32,486 bases of DNA from an uncultured Eisenbergiella sp. (GCA_947626995.1 CANQUI010000028.1:1-32486), one strand, 5' to 3'; positions 16,440 to 25,213 are shown, counted from the stretch's first letter. Program-made: numbers and translations. Notes: a model not told the origin generated them from the letters alone.

Positions 16440-17444
16440 ATGAAAAAGTACACGAAACGGGTTTTTGCGGTTCTTCTTGCCCTGGGTCTTTTTGCAGGGC
16501 TTTTGGGATGCAGTTCCAATACGGCGCAAACGGAATCGATGGATTTGGAAGGCTCCTCTTCGGACGCCTTCGGAACGTATCTGGCGGAGGAGAGCCCGGC
16601 GCAGGACGATGCCGAATCCCTTCCCCAGGTGGCGGATCAGGACCGGAAACGGATCAAAACGGTCAATATGACGGTGGAAACGGAGAATTTTGACGGTCTG
16701 ATCGCCCGGGTGTCAGACCGTGCGGAGGCGTTGGGCGGCTATCTGGAGAGCAGCAACATTTACAATGGCAGCTATACGTCCGATTATCGTTCCCGAAACG
16801 CTTCGCTGACGATCCGTATCCCGGCCGGCCAGCTGGACGCCTTTTTAAAGGACGTGGAGGGAACGGCCAATGTAATCCGCAAGGAGGAAGAGGTATCGGA
16901 TGTCACGCTGCAATACGTGGATCTGGAGAGCCATAAAAAGGCGCTGCTGGCGGAGCAGGAAAGCCTGCTTTCCCTGTTGGAAGAGGCGGAATCGCTGGAC
17001 GAGGTCCTTGCCTTAAACGAACAGCTCACCCAGGTGCGGTATCAGCTGGAAAGTATGGAGTCCCAGCTGCGTACATACGACAACAAAATCGATTACAGCA
17101 CCGTCAGTCTGACGGTGGAGGAAGTGCAGCGCTATGAGCCCTATGCGCCAAAGAGCGCCGGCGAGCGGATCCGGGAGGGCTTTATGCAAAACGTGTACCG
17201 GGTGGGGAACGGCATTTCGGAGTTTTTCATCCGTCTGATCATCGCGCTGCCGATCCTGGCCGTTTTGGCCGTAATCGTCGGATTGTTCCTTCTGATCGTT
17301 CTTTTGTGCAGCCGGATCAGCCAGAAACGGGCGGCGGCACGGCGGGCCAGACTGGAACAGCAGGGTGTGCGCTTTAACCGCTATGGCAGCCGCATCCCGG
17401 ATTCGAAAGAAAAACAAAGCGATACGCCAAAGGCGGATCAGTGA
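16440..17444 (+). CDS. DUF4349 domain lipoprotein
   Basis: The 334-aa product has a lipoprotein signal peptide with lipobox LLGC, placing the acylated Cys at residue 24. Its extracytoplasmic domain has the DUF4349 pattern: TVNMTVETENFDGLI, EALGGYLESS, a LTIRIPAGQLDAFL segment, and then a coiled-coil region rich in Leu/Glu (about residues 160-220). A strong transmembrane segment lies at about 265-295, with a basic cytoplasmic tail. The role of DUF4349 proteins is not known. The ATG at 16440 is used rather than the upstream in-frame ATG at 16374, because CGGAGG precedes it and the signal peptide starts there. The 66 nt skipped belong to the palindromic repeat. Confidence 0.85.
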   Translation: MKKYTKRVFAVLLALGLFAGLLGCSSNTAQTESMDLEGSSSDAFGTYLAEESPAQDDAESLPQVADQDRKRIKTVNMTVETENFDGLIARVSDRAEALGGYLESSNIYNGSYTSDYRSRNASLTIRIPAGQLDAFLKDVEGTANVIRKEEEVSDVTLQYVDLESHKKALLAEQESLLSLLEEAESLDEVLALNEQLTQVRYQLESMESQLRTYDNKIDYSTVSLTVEEVQRYEPYAPKSAGERIREGFMQNVYRVGNGISEFFIRLIIALPILAVLAVIVGLFLLIVLLCSRISQKRAAARRARLEQQGVRFNRYGSRIPDSKEKQSDTPKADQ

Positions 17445-17452
17445 GGCGGTCT

Positions 17453-18358
17453 ATGGAGAGCAAACAGAAGAAATCAGGCTTTGCGGCGCTGGTCGGACGC
17501 CCCAACGTGGGCAAGTCCACGCTGATGAATCATCTGATCGGCCAGAAGATCGCCATTACCTCCAACAAACCCCAGACCACGCGCAACCGGATCAGGACCG
17601 TGTATACGGGCAGTCGGGGACAGGTGGTATTTTTGGATACCCCCGGCATCCACAAGGCAAAAAACAAGCTGGGGCATTATATGGTACAGACGGCGGAGAG
17701 CGTGTTAAAGGATGCGGACGTGGTGCTCTGGCTTGTGGAACCCACCACGTTTATCGGCGCGGGCGAGCAGCATATCCTCGCCCGGCTGAGACGCTGCAGA
17801 CAGCCGGTGATTCTGGTCATCAACAAGGTTGATACCGTCAAAAAGGAACAAGTGGCAAAAGCCATTGAGGCCTACCGCAGCGAAATGGATTTTGCCGAGG
17901 TGGTGCCCGTCAGCGCGCTGCGCAGCAACAATACCGATACGCTGTTAGACTGCATTTTCCAATATCTGCCCTATGGGGAACCGTTTTATGACGAGGATAC
18001 GGTCACAGACCAGCCTCAGAGGCAGATCGTGGCGGAGATGATCCGGGAAAAGGCGCTGCGCTGTCTGGAGGAGGAAATTCCCCATGGCATCGCGGTGGCG
18101 GTGGAGCGGATGGCGTTTGAAGAAACGATCGTGGACATCGACGCCACCATTATCTGCGAGAAGGATTCCCACAAAGGAATCATCATCGGAAAACAGGGCA
18201 GAATGTTGAAAAAGATCGGGACGCAGGCCAGATACGATATCGAACGCATGCTGGAATGTCAGGTCAATCTCCAGCTTTGGGTCAAGGTGAAAAAGGATTG
18301 GCGGGACAGCGATTTCCTTCTGAAAAATTTTGGATATCAGCCGTCGGGACAGGATTAG
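17453..18358 (+). CDS. era: GTPase Era (16S rRNA maturation)
   Basis: Era binds the 3' end of 16S rRNA and assists 30S subunit assembly. The 301-aa product has G1 GRPNVGKST at residues 15-23, the PQTTRNR switch I at about 40-46, DTPG at 62-65, NKVD at 124-127 and an SAL G5 motif. The C-terminal KH domain shows GKQGRMLKKIG. Two starts are possible: GTG at 17441, overlapping the upstream stop, or ATG at 17453 with GAGG six nt upstream; the latter is chosen. The order era, YqzL-like gene, recO matches the conserved Firmicutes cluster. Confidence 0.96.
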   Translation: MESKQKKSGFAALVGRPNVGKSTLMNHLIGQKIAITSNKPQTTRNRIRTVYTGSRGQVVFLDTPGIHKAKNKLGHYMVQTAESVLKDADVVLWLVEPTTFIGAGEQHILARLRRCRQPVILVINKVDTVKKEQVAKAIEAYRSEMDFAEVVPVSALRSNNTDTLLDCIFQYLPYGEPFYDEDTVTDQPQRQIVAEMIREKALRCLEEEIPHGIAVAVERMAFEETIVDIDATIICEKDSHKGIIIGKQGRMLKKIGTQARYDIERMLECQVNLQLWVKVKKDWRDSDFLLKNFGYQPSGQD

Positions 18359-18422
18359 AGGAATAAGAAAGATAAATTGAGCAAACCCTATCGGTAAGAT
18401 GAACGATCAGGGGAGGCTTATG

Positions 18423-18674
18423 ATGAAGGAAACAAATTACTGGCAGCAGTTTTTAACCACCGGCAAGGTGGAGGATTATCTTTGTTATCGCGCCCAGATG
18501 GAACGGGAAGAACAGGAGGAAGGAAGCGCCCTTCTCAACGGGAACGCTTCCTTTCTGGATTCTTCCCGGCACAGCGTTGAGGAAAGGCAAAACGGGCAGG
18601 AAGGTACGAAGGATGCAGGATTGCGTACAGGTGACAGGAATCGTATTGAAGGAAGATTCCATTGGGGAGTATGA
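18423..18674 (+). CDS. YqzL-like small protein
   Basis: The N-terminus (MKETNYWQQFLTTGKVEDYLCYR) resembles YqzL of Bacillus, a short protein of unknown function encoded between era and recO. This copy is longer at 83 aa; residues after about 35 are polar and unlike YqzL. GGGAGG at 18411-18416 supports a start at 18420 or 18423. Its last 62 nt overlap the start of recO in a different frame, a large overlap for a normal operon, so the C-terminal tail may be a recent extension caused by loss of an earlier stop. The identification rests on position and the short N-terminal similarity. Confidence 0.6.
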   Translation: MKETNYWQQFLTTGKVEDYLCYRAQMEREEQEEGSALLNGNASFLDSSRHSVEERQNGQEGTKDAGLRTGDRNRIEGRFHWGV

Positions 18675-19257
18675 CAAAAGAATCGTGATCCTGACAAAAG
18701 AGAGGGGAAAGATCGCGGCTTTCGCAAGAGGGGCAAAGCGGCAGAACAACCGGTTCATGGCGGCCTGCGCCCCCTTTGTTTTCGGCACGTTTTCCCTGTT
18801 TGAGGGACGAAGCTCCTACAGTCTGCAAAACGTTTCGGTGGACAATTATTTTGAAGGACTGCGCAAGGATTACGTGGCCGCCTGTTACGGGATGTACTTT
18901 CTGGAGCTGTGTGATTACTGCACCAGAGAAAACAACGATGAGAAGGAAGTGCTGAAGCTGTTATACCAGTCCCTCCGGGCGCTGGGCCACGCAGGGCTTG
19001 ATAAAAAGCTGGTACAGAGCGTGTTCGAACTGCGTCTCCTTGTCATCAACGGAGAATTTCCGGGCGCCCCCGCAGGCGACTATGAGGCGGGGACGTTATA
19101 TGCGCTGCGTTTTATCGCGGTCACGCCCATCGAAAGGCTCTATACGTTTACCGTCCGGGAGTCGGTGCTTTCAGAGCTTGCGCACATTTCGGCGGCGTAT
19201 CGCAGGGAGTATCTGCCGGGGCAGTTCAAATCTCTGGAAGTGCTGCGCATGCTGTAA
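18613..19257 (+). CDS. recO: DNA repair protein RecO
   Basis: RecO works with RecR in the RecFOR pathway, loading RecA onto single-stranded DNA covered by SSB. The 214-aa product begins with the OB-fold typical of RecO (VTGIVLKEDSIGEYDKRIVILTKERGKIAAFARGAKR). The helical C-terminal domain contains YFLELCDYCTREN and KLLYQSLRAL. It is somewhat shorter than the usual 240-250 aa; the end of the C-terminal domain is trimmed and no clear four-Cys zinc finger is visible. The ATG at 18613 has AGGAAGG about 9 nt upstream. The frame is open from 18577 but similarity starts at 18613. It overlaps the YqzL-like gene. Confidence 0.9.
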   Translation: MQDCVQVTGIVLKEDSIGEYDKRIVILTKERGKIAAFARGAKRQNNRFMAACAPFVFGTFSLFEGRSSYSLQNVSVDNYFEGLRKDYVAACYGMYFLELCDYCTRENNDEKEVLKLLYQSLRALGHAGLDKKLVQSVFELRLLVINGEFPGAPAGDYEAGTLYALRFIAVTPIERLYTFTVRESVLSELAHISAAYRREYLPGQFKSLEVLRML

Positions 19258-19264
19258 ATTGTGG

Positions 19265-19293
19265 TTGAAATATGAAAAGAACTTCGCTATAAT
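19265..19293 (+). promoter_or_regulatory. Sigma-A promoter for lipoprotein (and glycyl-tRNA synthetase)
   Basis: TTGAAA (19265-19270), a 17-nt spacer and a perfect TATAAT (19288-19293) lie directly after recO. Transcription would start near 19300, giving a leader of about 70 nt. Confidence 0.75.
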
Positions 19294-19369
19294 GTTGTAG
19301 ATTGATGAATGGCCTGCTCTGCAGAAAGAGAGTGTGGTTTCATACATAGCGACGCAGAGGGGGAAGAGC

Positions 19370-19960
19370 ATGCGAAAGAAATGGATCCTGGTGCTGGCGG
19401 CCGGCTGTCTGCTGCTTGGCCTTGCCGGCTGCGGCGAAAAAGAGTTCGACAGGACGACGGTGGAAATCAAAAAGAACGGACATATCGTGCAGACCATCGT
19501 GGAGGATTTTTCCGAGCCCTATTACGATCTGGAGGAGCTTCAGACGACGATAGAAAACGAGTGCGACGCCTATAACGAGGCGGCGGGCGAAAAAAAGGCG
19601 GTCGCCTTTTTGGACGCAGAGGAAAAAGACGGCGTGCTGACGGCAAAGCTGGAATATAAAAATGCGGCCGCGTACGCCGGATTCAATAAAAAGGCGCTGT
19701 TTTGCGGCACCATACAGGAAGCCTATCAGTCCGGATACGATCTTGCCGTCACCCTGCGTTCGGCGCAGGAGGACGGGAAAACCGTTGGCAAGGCAGAGCT
19801 TTTGGAGATGTCAAAGGCGCATGTGCTGATCATTCGCGAAGCGGTGGACGTCAGGGTGTGGGATAAGGTCCTTTGCTATTCCGACGACGTCATGCCCCAG
19901 GAGGATAACAGCCTGCGCGTAACGGATCAGGAAATGCTGACTTATATTGTGTTTCAATAA
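19370..19960 (+). CDS. Small lipoprotein of unknown function
   Basis: The 196-aa product has a lipoprotein signal peptide ([15 protein letters not shown]) with the acylated Cys at residue 21. The rest is an acidic, soluble domain with [33 protein letters not shown] near the start, a pattern seen in Clostridia surface lipoproteins, but I cannot name a family. The chosen ATG has GGGGGAAG directly upstream; an upstream in-frame ATG at 19334 would place non-signal sequence before the hydrophobic core. It lies 20 nt upstream of glycyl-tRNA synthetase and probably shares its transcript. Confidence 0.75.
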   Translation: MRKKWILVLAAGCLLLGLAGCGEKEFDRTTVEIKKNGHIVQTIVEDFSEPYYDLEELQTTIENECDAYNEAAGEKKAVAFLDAEEKDGVLTAKLEYKNAAAYAGFNKKALFCGTIQEAYQSGYDLAVTLRSAQEDGKTVGKAELLEMSKAHVLIIREAVDVRVWDKVLCYSDDVMPQEDNSLRVTDQEMLTYIVFQ

Positions 19961-19980
19961 ATCGGAGGAGGAAAAACAGG

Positions 19981-21369
19981 ATGGAAAAAACAATGGAAAA
20001 GATCGTGGCGCTGGCCAAGGCCAGGGGATTCGTATATCCCGGCTCCGAGATCTACGGCGGTCTTGCCAATACGTGGGATTACGGCAATCTGGGCGTGGAG
20101 CTCAAAAACAATGTCAAGCGCGCCTGGTGGCAGAAGTTTATCCAGGAGAATCCCTATAATGTAGGCGTGGACTGCGCGATCCTGATGAATCCTCAGACCT
20201 GGGTGGCGTCCGGTCATCTCGGCGGGTTTTCCGATCCGCTCATGGATTGTAAGGAGTGTCATGAACGCTTCCGGGCGGATCAGCTCATCGAGGAGTATGC
20301 GGCCCAAAAGGGAATCGCGCTGCCCGGCCCCATAGACGGCATGAGCCAGGAAGAAATGATGCGTTTTATCGAGGAGAATCAGATTCCCTGCCCCTCCTGC
20401 GGAAAACATAATTTCACGGACATCCGCCAGTTCAACCTGATGTTTAAGACCTTCCAGGGCGTGACGGAGGATGCGAAGAATACCGTTTACTTAAGGCCCG
20501 AAACCGCACAGGGCATTTTTGTGAATTTTAAAAACGTACAGCGGACCTCCCGCAAAAAGATTCCCTTCGGGATCGGCCAGATCGGAAAATCGTTCCGCAA
20601 CGAGATTACGCCGGGCAACTTCACGTTTCGGACCCGCGAATTTGAGCAGATGGAGCTGGAATTTTTCTGTGAGCCCGATACGGATCTGGAGTGGTTTGCG
20701 TACTGGAAGCGTTTTTGCATCGACTGGCTGCAAAAGCTGGGGATTCGTCCGGAGGATATGCGGGTCAGGGATCATGAGCCGGAGGAGCTTTCCTTCTATT
20801 CCAAGGCCACTACGGATATCGAGTTTTTGTTCCCCTTCGGCTGGGGAGAACTGTGGGGCATTGCGGACCGGACGGACTATGACCTGACCCAGCATGCCAA
20901 GTTATCCGGCCAGGATATGTCCTATTTTGACGATACCAGGGGAGAAAAATACATTCCTTATGTCATCGAACCGTCTCTTGGGGCGGACCGGGTGGTGCTT
21001 GCCTTTTTGTGCGCCGCCTACGATGAGGAGGAGCTGGAAGGCGGAGAGATGCGTACCGTGCTTCGGTTTCACCCGGCGCTGGCGCCCGTTAAAATCGGCG
21101 TTCTGCCGCTTTCCAAAAAGCTGAGCGAAGGCGCGGAAAAAATCTATACGCAGCTGTCCAAAAAGTACAGCTGCGAGTTTGACGACAGAGGCAATATCGG
21201 CAAACGGTATCGCCGTCAGGACGAGATCGGCACCCCGTTTTGCATCACATACGATTTTGACTCCGAAACGGACGGCTGCGTAACGGTCCGGTTTCGGGAT
21301 TCCATGGAGCAGCAGCGGGTGGCCATCGCGGAGCTGGAAGCCTATTTTGCCGATCGGTTCTCATTCTGA
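19981..21369 (+). CDS. glyS: Glycyl-tRNA synthetase (dimeric type)
   Basis: This class II synthetase charges tRNA-Gly. The 462-aa single-chain form corresponds to the alpha2-type enzyme (sometimes named glyQS). It starts with the typical [21 protein letters not shown]. Two Cys pairs, CKEC near residue 83 and CPSC near residue 138, form a likely zinc site. Motif 2 is visible as [21 protein letters not shown] and motif 3 as [14 protein letters not shown]. An anticodon-binding domain fills the last 120 residues. GGAGGAGG precedes the ATG. No T-box leader is present, unlike many Firmicute glycyl synthetases. A strong terminator follows. Confidence 0.96.
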   Translation: MEKTMEKIVALAKARGFVYPGSEIYGGLANTWDYGNLGVELKNNVKRAWWQKFIQENPYNVGVDCAILMNPQTWVASGHLGGFSDPLMDCKECHERFRADQLIEEYAAQKGIALPGPIDGMSQEEMMRFIEENQIPCPSCGKHNFTDIRQFNLMFKTFQGVTEDAKNTVYLRPETAQGIFVNFKNVQRTSRKKIPFGIGQIGKSFRNEITPGNFTFRTREFEQMELEFFCEPDTDLEWFAYWKRFCIDWLQKLGIRPEDMRVRDHEPEELSFYSKATTDIEFLFPFGWGELWGIADRTDYDLTQHAKLSGQDMSYFDDTRGEKYIPYVIEPSLGADRVVLAFLCAAYDEEELEGGEMRTVLRFHPALAPVKIGVLPLSKKLSEGAEKIYTQLSKKYSCEFDDRGNIGKRYRRQDEIGTPFCITYDFDSETDGCVTVRFRDSMEQQRVAIAELEAYFADRFSF

Positions 21370-21402
21370 GCAGGAAGACAGCGGACCAGTTTTTATACCG
21401 CA

Positions 21403-21453
21403 AAAAGGGCGCCGCGTCACAGGGGAGCAATCCCTGGTGATGCGGCGCTTTTT
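21403..21453 (+). terminator. Bidirectional-looking intrinsic terminator after glyS
   Basis: Arms GCGCCGC (21409-21415) and GCGGCGC (21442-21448) close a long stem with inner pairs TCAC/GGTGA and AGGG/CCCT. AAAAA lies on the left (21402-21406) and TTTTT on the right (21449-21453). It ends the glyS transcript. Confidence 0.85.
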
Positions 21454-21524
21454 GTCCGTTTTTTGAGAAAACAAAAATCATGGACAAATCGTTTGGACGG
21501 ACAAAAGAATCGGAAATATTTGGG

Positions 21525-21553
21525 TGGAAATAGGCGGACGAGTATGGTATAAT
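21525..21553 (+). promoter_or_regulatory. Sigma-A promoter for ppdK
   Basis: TGGAAA (21525-21530), a 17-nt spacer and a perfect TATAAT (21548-21553) preceded by TGG (extended -10). Transcription would start near 21560, about 60 nt before the start codon. Confidence 0.7.
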
Positions 21554-21619
21554 ACATACAGACAACTGCGTCTGCCCGGCGCAGGGTTACCATACTAAGT
21601 TCAAAGGGGGAACTGACCA

Positions 21620-24238
21620 ATGGCAAAATGGGTGTATTTGTTCAAAGAAGGAAACGCCGACATGCGTAACCTTCTTGGCGGGAAGGGAGCAAATCTGGCG
21701 GAAATGACCAATCTTGGGCTGCCGATCCCGCAGGGATTTACCGTGACCACGGAGGCCTGTACCGACTATTATAACAACGACAGGACCATCTCCGCAGAGA
21801 TTCAGGAGCAGATTTTTGACGCGCTGGCGATCCTGGAAGAGCAGCAGGGCAAGAAGTTCGGCGATACGGAGAATCCGCTGTTAGTATCCGTCAGAAGCGG
21901 CGCCCGGGCGTCCATGCCCGGCATGATGGACACGATCCTGAATCTTGGCCTGACGGACGTTTCGGTAGAGGGGTTTGCGAAGAAGACCGGCAATTCCAGA
22001 TTCGCTTATGATTCCTACAGAAGATTTATCCAGATGTTCTCCGATGTGGTAATGGAGGTCCCCAAGTCCCTGTTTGAAAGGGTGCTGGATGAGATCAAGG
22101 AGCATAAAGGCGTCCATTTTGATACGGAGCTGACGGCGGAAGATCTGCAGGAAGTGATTGTTCGTTTCAAAAAGATCTATAAGGACAGAATGGGAGAGGA
22201 TTTCCCGCAGGAGCCCCGCGTACAGCTGATGGAGGCGGTCAAGGCGGTATTCCGTTCCTGGGACAATGAGAGAGCCATCGTATACAGAAGAATGAACGAT
22301 ATCCCCGGCGACTGGGGCACGGCGGTCAATGTACAGGCCATGGTATTTGGCAACATGGGCGACACCTCCGGTACCGGCGTGGCGTTTACCCGCAATCCTT
22401 CCACCGGCGCAAAGGGAATCTACGGCGAGTATCTGATCAACGCGCAGGGAGAAGATGTGGTGGCCGGTATCCGTACACCGCAGCCCATTACCCGGTTGGA
22501 GAAAGACCTGCCCGACTGTTACCGGCAGTTTATTGAAATCGCCAATAAGCTGGAAGATCATTACCGGGATATGCAGGATATGGAATTTACCATCGAGAAC
22601 GGCAAGCTGTTCTTCTTACAGACCAGAAACGGCAAGCGGACCGCTCCGGCCGCGCTGCAGATCGCATGCGATCTGGTGGACGAAGGCAAGATTACGCCGG
22701 AGGAAGCGGTGCTGCGTATCGAGGCAAAATCGCTGGATCAGCTGCTGCATCCCACCTTTGACGCCGACGCCTTAAAAGCGGGTACCGTAATCGGACAGGC
22801 TCTTCCCGCGTCTCCCGGCGCTGCGGCAGGTAAGGTTTATTTCACGGCGGAAGAGGCCAAGGAAGCGCATGAAAGAGGCGAAAGAGTCGTTCTGGTCCGT
22901 CTGGAAACCTCCCCGGAGGATATCGAAGGGATGCACGCGGCGGAAGGAATCCTGACCGTGCGCGGCGGCATGACCTCCCACGCGGCGGTGGTTGCCCGCG
23001 GGATGGGCACGGCCTGTATCTCCGGGTGCGGCGATATTATCATCGACGAGGAAGCCAAATTCTTTACGCTGGGCGGCAGGACGTATCATGAAGGCGACTA
23101 TATTTCTCTGGACGGTTCCACCGGTAAGATTTACGACGGCGATATCCGGACGGAAGAGGCCACCATCAGCGGAAACTTCGGACGTATCATGGACTGGGCG
23201 GATTCCTTCAGAAAGCTGAAGGTGCGCACCAACGCGGATACGCCGGACGACGCGGCCAATGCCGTGAAGCTGGGTGCAGAAGGCATCGGCCTGTGCCGTA
23301 CGGAGCATATGTTCTTTGAGCCGGAGAGGATCCCCAAGATCCGTAAGATGATCTTAAGTAAGACCGTGGAAGCCAGAGAGGAAGCGCTGGAAGAGCTGAT
23401 CCCGTTCCAGAAGGGAGACTTTAAGGCGATCTATGAAGTGATGGAGGGCAGACCGGTTACCATTCGTTTCCTGGATCCGCCTCTGCATGAGTTTGTTCCC
23501 ACGGAAATGAAGGACATCGAAGAACTGGCCAAGGATATGAACCTTTCCGTTGCGGAGGTAAAATCGATCTGCGACGATCTGCATGAGTTCAACCCGATGA
23601 TGGGACACCGCGGCTGCCGTTTGTCCGTCACGTATCCTGAAATCGCGCGGATGCAGACCAGAGCGGTCATGGAAGCGGCGATTGAGGTTAAGAATGAAAA
23701 GGGCTACGATATTGTGCCCGAGATCATGATTCCGCTGGTTGGCGATAAGAGAGAGCTGCAGTTTGTAAAGAAGGTGATCGTAGAGACCGCCGAAAAGGTC
23801 AAGAAAGAAAAGAATTCCGATATTGCTTACCACATCGGTACCATGATCGAAATTCCCAGAGCGGCGCTTCTGGCCAACGAGATTGCAGAGGAAGCGGAGT
23901 TCTTCTCCTTTGGCACCAACGATCTGACGCAGATGACCTTCGGATTCTCCCGTGACGATGCGGGCAAGTTCCTGGTGGACTACTATAAGAGCAAGATTTA
24001 TGAGTCCGATCCGTTTGCGAAGCTGGATCAAAACGGCGTGGGCCAGCTGATCGAGATGGCAGCGAAAAAGGGACGTTCCGTCAGACCGGACATCAAGCTG
24101 GGGATTTGCGGCGAACATGGCGGCGATCCTTCCTCCGTGGAGTTTTGTCACAGAGTGGGTCTGAACTATGTGTCCTGTTCCCCGTTCCGCGTACCCATCG
24201 CCAGACTCGCGGCGGCGCAGGCGGCGTTGTCCGACTGA
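21620..24238 (+). CDS. ppdK: Pyruvate, phosphate dikinase
   Basis: PPDK interconverts PEP, AMP and pyrophosphate with pyruvate, ATP and phosphate. In many anaerobes it works in glycolysis in the ATP-forming direction or in gluconeogenesis. The 872-aa product has an N-terminal ATP-grasp nucleotide-binding region (GGKGANLAEMTNLGLPIPQGF). The swivelling phosphohistidine domain has GGMTSHAAVVARGMG with catalytic His at residue 454. The C-terminal TIM-barrel PEP domain has GLCRTEHMF, GTNDLTQMTFGFSRDD and catalytic Cys at about residue 830 in GICGEHGGDP. AAGGGGG lies upstream of the ATG. It is a single-gene unit with its own promoter and terminator. Confidence 0.98.
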   Translation: MAKWVYLFKEGNADMRNLLGGKGANLAEMTNLGLPIPQGFTVTTEACTDYYNNDRTISAEIQEQIFDALAILEEQQGKKFGDTENPLLVSVRSGARASMPGMMDTILNLGLTDVSVEGFAKKTGNSRFAYDSYRRFIQMFSDVVMEVPKSLFERVLDEIKEHKGVHFDTELTAEDLQEVIVRFKKIYKDRMGEDFPQEPRVQLMEAVKAVFRSWDNERAIVYRRMNDIPGDWGTAVNVQAMVFGNMGDTSGTGVAFTRNPSTGAKGIYGEYLINAQGEDVVAGIRTPQPITRLEKDLPDCYRQFIEIANKLEDHYRDMQDMEFTIENGKLFFLQTRNGKRTAPAALQIACDLVDEGKITPEEAVLRIEAKSLDQLLHPTFDADALKAGTVIGQALPASPGAAAGKVYFTAEEAKEAHERGERVVLVRLETSPEDIEGMHAAEGILTVRGGMTSHAAVVARGMGTACISGCGDIIIDEEAKFFTLGGRTYHEGDYISLDGSTGKIYDGDIRTEEATISGNFGRIMDWADSFRKLKVRTNADTPDDAANAVKLGAEGIGLCRTEHMFFEPERIPKIRKMILSKTVEAREEALEELIPFQKGDFKAIYEVMEGRPVTIRFLDPPLHEFVPTEMKDIEELAKDMNLSVAEVKSICDDLHEFNPMMGHRGCRLSVTYPEIARMQTRAVMEAAIEVKNEKGYDIVPEIMIPLVGDKRELQFVKKVIVETAEKVKKEKNSDIAYHIGTMIEIPRAALLANEIAEEAEFFSFGTNDLTQMTFGFSRDDAGKFLVDYYKSKIYESDPFAKLDQNGVGQLIEMAAKKGRSVRPDIKLGICGEHGGDPSSVEFCHRVGLNYVSCSPFRVPIARLAAAQAALSD

Positions 24239-24251
24239 GCATAAGAGAAAA

Positions 24252-24285
24252 GCGACCCTGCATGGAAACGTGCAGGGTCGTTTTT
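24252..24285 (+). terminator. Intrinsic terminator after ppdK
   Basis: Perfect 10-bp arms CGACCCTGCA (24253-24262) and TGCAGGGTCG (24271-24280) enclose an 8-nt loop and are followed by TTTTT. Confidence 0.92.
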
Positions 24286-24543
24286 GCACTTATGGATTCT
24301 GATGGGGCTGAGAAGAGCAGGGAGCAGCCAATTATGACCGCGCCAGGAAAAGGAACTGGAAGAATATTTGTGGGAAATATGAATCAACGTAAAGCAGACA
24401 AAATCGCACTATAAGTTGAAGATAAAAAGCGGATAAAAACTACGGAGCGTAGTAATATTTGACACGCAGTTTTTAAAAACTGCTGTAATTGGTAAGAAGA
24501 TCCCGCCGACAAGGTGAAAATCAAAGGAGATTATTACACAATT
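24286..24543. other. Non-coding stretch before the hip operon
   Basis: No gene is supported here. A 40-codon reading frame from 24292 to 24414 has no ribosome binding site or recognisable product. A small hairpin ACTACG/CGTAGT is at 24439-24453. A perfect 18-bp palindrome, GCAGTTTTTAAAAACTGC, is at 24466-24483; it has no clear U-run after it and could be a protein-binding site. Base composition becomes clearly AT-rich from about 24400 onward. Confidence 0.5.
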
Positions 24544-24561
24544 TATACCCGATAGGGTGCA
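24544..24561 (+). promoter_or_regulatory. Operator O1 of the hip operon
   Basis: First of three 18-bp near-palindromic sites fitting TATACCCKWWARGGTGYA. It begins 40 bp upstream of O2. Likely bound by the HipB repressor encoded at 24681, by analogy with known HipB autoregulation. Confidence 0.65.
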
Positions 24562-24583
24562 TTGAAAATAAAAATCATATTTT

Positions 24584-24601
24584 TGCACCTTATAGGGTAT
24601 A
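24584..24601 (-). promoter_or_regulatory. Operator O2 of the hip operon
   Basis: Second copy of the 18-bp motif, on the opposite strand (minus-strand reading TATACCCTATAAGGTGCA). It lies 40 bp after O1 and 41 bp before O3, about four helical turns each way, so all three sites face roughly the same side of the DNA. Confidence 0.65.
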
Positions 24602-24618
24602 ATTATAACAAAAGAACT

Positions 24619-24646
24619 TGATTTTATACCCGTAAGGGTGTAAAAT
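24619..24646 (+). promoter_or_regulatory. Promoter of the hip operon with embedded operator O3
   Basis: TTGATT (24619-24624) and TAAAAT (24641-24646) are separated by a 16-nt spacer. The third operator copy, TATACCCGTAAGGGTGTA at 24625-24642, fills the spacer exactly and touches the -10 box. A repressor on this site would block RNA polymerase. Transcription would start near 24653 and GGAGG at 24666-24670 serves the first gene. Confidence 0.7.
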
Positions 24647-24680
24647 ATAAACAACAATTCTGCAAGGAGGCAATATTTCA

Positions 24681-24884
24681 ATGAATAAGATTGCCGTGTT
24701 TATAAAAGAAAACAGGAAGGCGGCAGGTCTGACCCAAGAAGAGTTTGCAATACGCTCCGGGCTGGGACTTCGCTTTATCCGGGAACTTGAGCAAGGAAAA
24801 GAGACTGTCAGGATGGATAAAGTTAACGTCGCTCTTTCAATGTTTGATATGGAAGCCGTTCCCGGCAGAAAGGATAAAAGATGA
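24681..24884 (+). CDS. hipB: HipB-like HTH repressor/antitoxin
   Basis: The 67-aa product is a minimal Xre/Cro-type helix-turn-helix protein (FIKENRKAAGLTQEEFAIRSGLGLRFIRELEQGK), similar to HipB. HipB dimers bind palindromic operators ahead of their own operon and help hold the kinase. It lacks the longer C-terminal tail seen in E. coli K-12 HipB. It overlaps hipS by 4 nt (ATGA), a sign of translational coupling. Three operator-like sites sit immediately upstream. The HTH is clear; the hip assignment comes from its partners. Confidence 0.9.
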   Translation: MNKIAVFIKENRKAAGLTQEEFAIRSGLGLRFIRELEQGKETVRMDKVNVALSMFDMEAVPGRKDKR

Positions 24885-25213
24885 CGGATGCTTTTAGAAC
24901 AGCCTATGTGTATATCCGAAATGTTTTTGCCGGGAAGCTTTGCGAAACGGATGAGGGATATTCTTTCTGTTACGACAAGCAGTATTTAAGCTGTGAAAAT
25001 GCGAGTGCCGCATCTCTTACCTTGCCGCTTTCTGAAGAGACATATACTTCCAAAACGCTGTTTCCGTTTTTTGATGGGTTGATCCCCGAGGGCTGGCTGC
25101 TCAGTGCTGTGAGCCGAAACTGGAAAATAGATACGAAGGACAGGTTTGGATTGCTGCTTGTTGCCTGTAAAGATGGAATCGGTAATGTCAGCATCTGGGA
25201 GGATCGCATATGA
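24881..25213 (+). CDS. hipS: HipS-like protein (free-standing HipA N-terminal domain)
   Basis: The 110-aa product corresponds to the N-subdomain 1 of HipA kinases: a small beta-rich domain ending in the diagnostic FFDGLIPEGWLL segment (residues 63-74) and DRFGLLLVACKDGIGNVSI. In the tripartite HipBST system of E. coli O127, the separate HipS protein is the actual antitoxin, inserting a Trp near the kinase active site; W72 here lies in the comparable loop, which is inference. Both ends overlap neighbours by 4 nt, and the stop codon and downstream start are clean, so this is a natural split and not a frameshift. Confidence 0.85.
   Translation: MTDAFRTAYVYIRNVFAGKLCETDEGYSFCYDKQYLSCENASAASLTLPLSEETYTSKTLFPFFDGLIPEGWLLSAVSRNWKIDTKDRFGLLLVACKDGIGNVSIWEDRI

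Noticed and set aside
23354-24289. 311-codon minus-strand open frame opposite ppdK
   Set aside because: Shadow of the highly conserved PPDK C-terminal domain; no recognisable product.
24292-24414. Small 40-codon open frame after the ppdK terminator
   Set aside because: There is no ribosome binding site, no recognisable product, and it follows directly on a terminator hairpin.
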